Positions 57,483 to 64,000 of a stretch of DNA of 64,000 nt are shown in pieces. The position numbers and the translations under genes are program-made. The first letter of the stretch is position 1, and each line of letters begins with the position of its first letter. Below the pieces are notes generated by a model. That model was not told where the DNA came from and ran no database searches. It saw only the letters and a list, made by a program, of their open reading frames with translations. Origin of the DNA: Erpobdella octoculata (Eukaryota > Annelida > Clitellata > Hirudinida > Erpobdellidae); assembly GCA_963978895.1 (NCBI GenBank), contig OZ022244.1, forward strand, positions 5,746,353 through 5,810,352, in the 5' to 3' direction.

Positions 57483-57657
57483 TGTTCGTTAGAAATTCTT
57501 TCGCTAATTTCTATTTTACACCACGCAACTCGACGACAATCCTTCGAACTTTCTTTATTTTAACAACTCGTGAAACAACAATGCTCGCTGGAAGAAAATC
57601 AAAGAAGAACCAAAGAAACTAAATAAAAGTTAATTCTTAACAAAAAGTCTCCCGAAC
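57483..57657 (-). repeat. BEL/Pao 3' LTR
   Basis: Minus strand it starts TGTTCGGGAGACTTTTTG and ends CTAACGAACA, with an AATAAAG signal near 57555 on that strand. A purine tract (GAAGGGGAGAA) lies directly upstream at 57658-57672. The 5' LTR is not in the window. Confidence 0.6.
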
Positions 57658-58266
57658 ATTCTCCCCTTCGTGATGTATCAACATCACTCCAAGGACGGAA
57701 ACTGAAATTAATCTCTATTGATCGATAATTAAGCTTCACATTGTTATGTTAGGTTTAGGACGGAATGACAGTACATCAGTAATTCGGTCGCACGTTTAAT
57801 TCAATTCATGTAAAGCAAACAATTCAATAAAGAAGCCGTTACAATTTAAGCCAGTTCAAATAAGCTGGAACAACCAGAAACCGCAGAAGCTATCTACTCG
57901 CGTTTGAAGTCAAACATCATGAAAAACATTTGAATTTGAAGGAGAAATTCGAATCTGTTCATCATGTCAAATTAAATTCAGCTGCGCGGATGAGGTGTGA
58001 TAACACTTGTTCAATAATCCATATTACAAATGCCATGTCAGTCATAGGTTCAATGTTTCAGTTTCAAGGACAGACAGAGCAACAAAATTTAAAGTTTGAG
58101 AATTCAAATGTCAATAATATTTAATGTCTAGATGATAAGATAACGATCATATATTATAATAAATATCGAGTCAACAAAACCAACGTAATAATCTCATAGA
58201 ATATTGCTATCATAATATTGAATTGCAAGTGATTGCAACATCTCGATCATCATCAGAATTCATAAA
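57658..58266 (-). mobile_element. BEL/Pao 3' untranslated region
   Basis: Noncoding stretch between the integrase end and the 3' LTR. A hAT element (58275-59196) splits it. No gene is seen; the short frame at 57930-58124 is not recognised. Confidence 0.45.
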
Positions 58267-58274
58267 CGTCTAAT

Positions 58275-59196
58275 CAGAGATGTAGTACTTGGTACTCGTA
58301 CTCGTACTCGAGTACAACTCGAGTACCGTTTTCAGGTACTCGTACTCGTACTTGTACTCGGAACCTTGGTACTCGTACTCGTACTCGTACTCGTTATTCC
58401 ACTCAGTACTCGTACTCGTACTCGTACTCGTTATTCCACGAAGTACTCGTACTCGTACTCGCATATGCGACACCTTCTCTAAAAAAAGTTTGCTTGTTTA
58501 CTAAACAGTTGTTTGCAGTCACAATATTGGATTTTTTAAATTTGGTTGTGTTTTTTCAGAACTGGTAAAATTCTTTGTTGAATCAACTAATTCTCTCTTT
58601 GGCATCATTACTCAGTCATCTGCTGTTACGTTGGTGCCGCCATCTGGGTCACCCCCACCAGCAAAAAGTCAAAGTTGTTTCACAAGTATTCATCGGCGTT
58701 AGATGACACCTGCCTTGATGTCGATGCACAGTTGACCAGATATCTTGAGATGAGGATCACTGGTGATGTGGATGATGCACTAACGTTTTGGCAGAATCAT
58801 TCCAGTGACATTGACAAACCGTATCACCCAGCACTTCGTGCCTTAAGTATTCCAGCTTCAAGTTCACCAGTAGAACGTGTGTTCAGCCACGACGGAATAA
58901 TTTTAAGAACCCATAGGGCTAAGATGTCGGACTCTAAACTGTCATAGCTGATTTTTCTGAAATGTAATAGTTTTTTTATGTAGAATAAACTATTATTTTG
59001 TTGACTTTAGAAAGTACTCGAAAAGTACTCGCTAAAAATTTCTTGTACTCGTACTCGTACTTGTACTCGAGACCTCAGTACTCGTACTCGTACTCGTACT
59101 CGATAACTTGATACCATGGTACTCGTACTCGTACTCGTACTCGATACCATGGTACTCGTACTCGTACTCGGACCATAAGTACTCGCAACATCTCTG
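58275..59196 (+). mobile_element. hAT element with TACTCG arrays
   Basis: Ends CAGAGATGTAGTACTTGG and, inverted, CAGAGATGTTGCGAGTAC, with an exact 8-bp duplication CGTCTAAT (58267-58274 and 59197-59204). Hexamer arrays TACTCG fill 58290-58460 and 59030-59175. They read in the same direction on the top strand, so they are not part of the inverted repeat (only about 9 bp match). Inside is the end of a transposase. The same family is at 1948-2356. Confidence 0.92.
58675..58947 (+). pseudogene. hAT transposase dimerisation domain
   Basis: Open frame with YHPALRALSIPASSSPVERV, FSHDGIILRTHRAKMSDSKL: the hAT C-terminal dimerisation domain, ending in a TAG after LS. An upstream piece (LVKFFVESTNSLFGIITQ, 58565-58620) is in another frame. 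The catalytic core is gone. Confidence 0.85.
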
Positions 59197-59204
59197 CGTC
59201 TAAT

Positions 59205-59575
59205 CATTCAATTAAATTCACGATCACTCTATGAAATCATCAAAAGTAATTACAATCTTTCGGACGTCTTAAAGAAGCCTAATGTTCTTAGTATTTCAAA
59301 GTCTAATATTATTCTGACACTCTATTCAAAAAGATCATATTATTACGCTCAGGCAAAACTATCGAAAACATTTAATCGTCGGCGATTTCTAGCGGAGAGA
59401 GATGGCTAATCGCTCGTGTCAGGACAGTTTGACCTACTTGAAGTTTCACTACTCGTACATGACCATCTTTGCCAGGCATCACGTCAACTACTCTTCCAAG
59501 TGGCCACTGTCCTCTTTCAGTGTCGTTGATGAAGCTACAGGTACGGATAACCCAGTTGCACGTGTTTCTATCGGA
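59205..59575 (-). pseudogene. BEL/Pao integrase C-terminal end
   Basis: Minus strand [55 protein letters not shown]: the W-P-L-G-R-[IV] ... D-G-x-V-R ... R-x-[IV]-x-x-L-x-P-L-E pattern at the end of BEL/Pao polyproteins. Stop near 59400; 3' UTR follows to 59205. Everything upstream of the tail is missing; an Enhancer-of-polycomb-like exon takes its place. Confidence 0.75.
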
Positions 59576-59589
59576 GACAGACCAGCAGC

Positions 59590-60206
59590 ACTGTTCCGTG
59601 CTCGCTCTAGGAATGACGAGATGCAGTCGGTCTCTTTTTCTGTTATTTTCAATTCTGTGTTTTCAGATCCGATGCCATTATCACCGACGTGGACTGAAAC
59701 ATCTACTACAGAAGAAGGTGCTGCATGATGAGCCAAACTATGACTGATGTAATTTTTAGATGCTGCAATGTTGCCATTTTCCGTGTGGTGACAATGTGGA
59801 GCTTTCCACGAGACTGGCGACTTCCTATGGTAACACGGATCCCGGTCGGAAAGTGTCGAAGAGTTGTCACGGCAAGGATCGACGGTCAAACCCACTCGGT
59901 CGAGGATAACTCTTCCTCCTCTTCCTATTCGCTGCCTGAAACGACCAATCAATTTCTGAGAGTTGAGATGCGTCAGTGAAAAATCTCGGTGTGGCTGCTG
60001 AAGACCTGGAGCGAAGACCTTATTTGAATACCCGAAAAGATCGTCACCTCCATCATCGGTCAGGGTGTCAAACGGTATCGGAGCCTGATAACAGCAGCCT
60101 GCCTTTCTTTTGAAACTGAACTTGCCATCGGGCAGAAACTCGTAATCATCATCATCGTCGTCGTTGTCATCGCCAGCACCAGCAGCATGGACATCAGCAC
60201 CATAAC
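59590..60206 (-). CDS. Enhancer-of-polycomb-like exon
   Basis: After the acceptor TTTTATGTGTATAG the minus strand encodes an acidic stretch ([16 protein letters not shown]), [19 protein letters not shown], then [20 protein letters not shown] and a Ser/His-rich part. F-x-R-[RK]-x-G-C-x-Y-x-A-P and R-x-R-x-G-R-G-G-R-V-[LI]-L-D-R are features of the C-terminal region of Enhancer of polycomb (EPC1/EPC2), a scaffold subunit of the NuA4/TIP60 histone acetyltransferase. The exon has no stops for about 200 codons and then runs into BEL/Pao sequence in a different frame. It could be a real exon, truncated, or a captured copy. Confidence 0.6.
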
Positions 60207-60313
60207 CTATACACATAAAATATGTTTCAAATGAAAACAAATTACCTAAATAAGTTAAAATCAAGTATTTCTAAAAATGTTATCATGCTATCTACATTAT
60301 CGAGATTACTTAT

Positions 60314-61047
<734 letters not shown>

Positions 61048-61076
61048 TATCCCCCCTCTTCAAAAAAAGAAACGCG

Positions 61077-62908
61077 TCAGTGTTTCTTGATTACATCGTC
61101 ACTCTCTTTACGACTAAGAAAGTCAGCACCGATGTTCTCCTTGCCTTTGAAATAGTTTACTTTCAACTTATTCTCAATCTCTATCTCTCTGCGTGCTGTG
61201 TCAACAGGGCGGGCATCTCCGAAGATTGCCGAATTCAACTTTCCATCTTTCCCCATCCCTCCATTTTGGCCTCTAGGCAGAATATTGAGCCTTGGTCTTT
61301 CTTTTGGCGAATTCAATGCTTGAACTTTTGCCTCAACTTTATTTCCTACCTTTGAAATGGCAGACGTGTTTCTTTCCTTGCTTTGATACAGCTCCGAGTT
61401 AGCCGACGATTTTCTAAAATTTACCCGATCATTTCTCTGTGTGCTGTCGTAGTTAAGCACGGGTTTCTGTGGTTTCCGACCAAAGCGTTTTCCTGCCGCC
61501 ATTGCATCAAAACCCCTTACCCCTTCAACATTTCCCAGCACGAGATCGCAAAGTAGGTTTTTCATGCACACAACCTCTCTGGTTCCTCTGAACCCGTCTG
61601 TTTTGATTTTTACCACTGCTGTTGGAGCTACCCGAACTGTGCCGTCGATCAAAACACAGGGTCTTGTTCTTCCGGTCATCTGACGCGGGTGCACTAATGA
61701 TTCCTTTACCATTATGGCAGTACAGCCAGTGTCCCTCAAAACTTTTACCGGTTTTCTGTTCACAAACCCTCTGGTTAATTTAAACTTTTTTCCTGAGTGA
61801 AAACAACCATCCGCTATTACCGGTGAAAAGCAGCCACATTTTATCTGGACCTTATTCATTTTACCATCCAACACCATGACCGCGCATGCATTCACTACTC
61901 CAGAATCTTTGCATGGTGGTGTCAAGTTGGTCTCTCTACGCGCTTGGACATGACTGGAGTTGCTTGAGTGCCTTGACTGTAGTCCCTCGCGATCTGTCCA
62001 GCGTGATGACAATCCTTTGCCATATGGCCCAGCTTATTGCAATTGTAACAGCGTGGTCCAACCATTCCCGAGCCAGAGTCTGGTTGACCACGATTTCTGC
62101 TAATCCTGCTTGCGTTTTCGACTTTTGCCAAGCTTTTGACTGGGTGAGCTTGATTGTACTTGTTGACCCAGCGACTTAGCTCATTGACGTCACCGCTTTC
62201 TTTCTCCAACAAATACTCAGCCATTCCCGAGGGACACTTTCCAAAGAACTGCTCTTTTAGAAACAAAAACAAATAGTTTTTTGTACCTGCGAGATCCACC
62301 CAGCGCCTGAGGTAACTATCTAGTCGCACCAGATACTGTTCCCAAGTCTCTTCTGGTTCAGGCTTTGACTCTCGAAACTTTATGCGGTAGTCTTCTGCCG
62401 ACTTCCCAAAACGGCGAAGGAGTGCTTCTTTTACCGACTCGTAATCCTGCATCTGACTCTCGCTGAGTTGGCCAAACACTTCCAATGTCTTAGCACTGAG
62501 CAGGGAACCCAGAAGCATTCCCCAACCCTTTTTCGGATGATCATTTGCCGTGGCCAATGCCTCAAAACGGAGCAGAAATGCGTCCACGTCGTCACCTTCC
62601 GAGAACTTTGGATATGGTATCTTTGTTACCTCTACCTTTGGCTCTTTTTTTGTTAGGGCCTCTAATTCCAGCTTCTTCAATTCATGCTCTCGTTGCTCGC
62701 GCTCACGCAGAAGTTGAAATTCACGTTCAGCTATTTTTTCCTCACGTTCTCGTTCTCGTTCTTCCCGTTCTTGCTGAGCCTTTTTATCCTCGCGTTCTTC
62801 CAATCTCCTAACTCTTTCTTCATCCTTCAACTCTTTGACGTAATTCCTTAAATCCTCTCCGGAATAGCCCAGAGCCTGTCCCATCGCAATGAATTTCTCG
62901 TCAGACAT
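61077..62908 (-). pseudogene. Gag-protease of copy 2, one frameshift
   Basis: From the ATG at 62908: a long charged coiled-coil (about 20-75; EEREREREEKIAEREFQLLR), capsid PYPKFSEGDDVDAFLLRFEA, knuckle CYNCNKLGHMAKDC with the normal His, then a one-base deletion near 61948 (GTCC where copy 1 has GTGCC). The protease (VLRDTGCTAIMVKESLV) and tail follow in the new frame to 61077. The N-terminal 80 residues differ strongly from copy 1 whereas the capsid to tail part is almost identical, so the copies belong to recombined subfamilies. The frameshift inactivates the protease fusion. Confidence 0.85.
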
Positions 62909-63002
62909 CTTTCACAGAAAAAAAAATTCGGTCACTTGTGATCAAATAACTTCAGAAAATATATTTACGGATGAAAATGCGTAAATACGTCGAGGTCACC
63001 AA

Positions 63003-63330
63003 TGTAAACGTAGAGGAATATGCTTTCTAGCGATTCGTAACGTTAAAGTCGAAGTTATTTATAACACAATATTTCTCGAATTTATATTTACCTTAATTAT
63101 TCTTCCTTGAATATAATCTTTTAACTGGACTCAAAAAACTGAATTATCTCACTTTGTAGAATTTCGCACGGTTCTAACAAATCTTTTGTTAATTCCAATT
63201 TCTCTCTGCAGCACGTCTTTTTCAAACTTTTATTATCTTCTCGAACACTCAACTTTTAACCCACTGTCTAAATTCTCAAAATTCATATCCAAAATAATAT
63301 TCCTAATTGTAATCTTAAAATTCTGGAAAA

Positions 63331-63422
<92 letters not shown>

Positions 63423-63616
63423 TCCTAGATAAAAAAAATAATAAACACACACACGTACGTACACACATACATATATATATATATATATAAACATATATAT
63501 ATATATATATATGACTTATTGTTTCGACATATCCAATCATAATAAAATGCACACATAATAAAATAAAATAAACAAATACTATGAAAATACGTAAGATGAA
63601 TCATCTTCATCTTACA
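63003..63616 (-). repeat. 5' LTR of copy 2 (614 bp)
   Basis: Outer end TGTAAGATGAAGATGATTCA, inner end GTTTACA. (AT)n at 63331-63418 and two short tracts near 63472-63510. Confidence 0.9.
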
Positions 63617-63711
63617 CTTATACTATCAACTATATTACTATATAACCTGTAGTAAAGTATACTATAGTAGCAAATTAAAACTAACCATCAATTCGAATCT
63701 TCTTGCTTACA

Positions 63712-63898
63712 TTGACAATTGATTTTGTTCCAACTCAATCATGTCATTAAAAATTTCTTTGTAGTGATGTTGTAGATGGTTTTTAAGATTAGTCGGATTC
63801 TTAGTTGCAACAAGTGTGTCGCAATTTGAACCATTCGCTAAAGCCACGAGACATCGACTTTTGTTTTCTGTTTCTTCAAATTTAAAATAAGTCCACAC
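63712..63898 (-). pseudogene. BED zinc-finger exon (hAT-type)
   Basis: Minus strand WTYFKFEETENKSRCLVALA, NGSNCDTLVATKNPTNLKNH, LQHHYKEIFNDMIELEQ: W-x-Y-F ... C-x-x-x-x-x-x-x-x-C ... L-x-x-H-x-x-x-x-H, a BED finger as at the N-terminus of hAT transposases and derived host proteins. It ends at a donor-like CAAT|GTAAGC (63706-63711). No other part of the gene is in the window. Confidence 0.6.
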
Positions 63899-64000
63899 AC
63901 TGCTGCCTGCTTGCGACCAGAAAACTTTTTAACTAAACTTGCCAAATTAATATTGGTTGCAAAAACAACACACCAACGTCTGTCAAATACGGAGAATAAT

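Overview
The window is eukaryotic and almost certainly from an invertebrate animal. It has spliced exons with GT-AG borders, animal-type domains (WSC-like, EGF-like, an Enhancer-of-polycomb C-terminal block), and a dense load of animal transposon families: CR1/L2/Rex1-like LINEs, a Penelope-like element, Ty3/Gypsy and BEL/Pao LTR elements, hAT, pogo, Helitron and Mutator-like copies. The base composition is AT-rich with many long (AT)n tracts. A cnidarian or other early-branching invertebrate fits, but no species can be named from the sequence.

Layout. 1-9.4 kb: repeats, a hAT end, LINE fragments, hammerhead-ribozyme-like motifs, a young complete LTR element whose only ORF is Gag-protease fused to an integrase tail (4243-6479, TSD TAACT), then a Penelope-like RT/GIY-YIG element on the minus strand. 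9.4-22.3 kb: a nest. A minus-strand Gypsy element (integrase at 10.2-11.6, RNase H/RT/protease at 14.9-16.8, Gag at 19.6-20.2 kb) is split by a plus-strand Gag-protease-only LTR element (11656-14902, TSD GTTGC) and by a minus-strand LINE (16.8-19.6 kb). Another LINE fragment and another Gypsy fragment follow. 22.3-25.5 kb: a 5'-truncated plus-strand LINE. 25.6-27.3 kb: a hAT copy (TSD CAACCACG) inside an older hAT transposase relic.

27.9-45.9 kb: six plus-strand exons of a probable host gene for a Cys-rich secreted or membrane protein (WSC-like and EGF-like modules). Its introns are swollen by transposons: a TIR element carrying a Ulp1-protease/PHD-finger pseudogene (29701-34236), which itself holds a 772-bp palindromic Mutator-like element (31215-31986); a pogo relic (34364-35783); a satellite-like tandem region (36.0-37.8); a LINE (38.1-40.9); and a 4.7-kb DNA transposon with an 8-bp TSD whose transposase I cannot place in a superfamily (40895-45584).

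46-52 kb: decayed hAT, LINE and MITE copies and a Cys-rich CXC-like relic. 52.2-56.3 kb: a broken Gypsy element whose Gag starts with a SAP domain and whose RNase H reading frame runs into a Helitron helicase C-terminus. 57.5-60.2 kb: the 3' part of a BEL/Pao element (with a hAT copy inside it) next to an Enhancer-of-polycomb-like exon. 60314-63616: a second copy of the Gag-protease-only LTR family, minus strand (TSD CTTAT). 63.7-63.9 kb: a BED-finger exon.

The most notable items are: four hammerhead-like motifs with covarying stems and palindromic helix III; two separate LTR families that kept Gag and protease but lost RT; the unplaced 8-bp-TSD transposon; and the Ulp1-PHD TIR element. Superfamily names rest on motif recognition by eye; no search was run.
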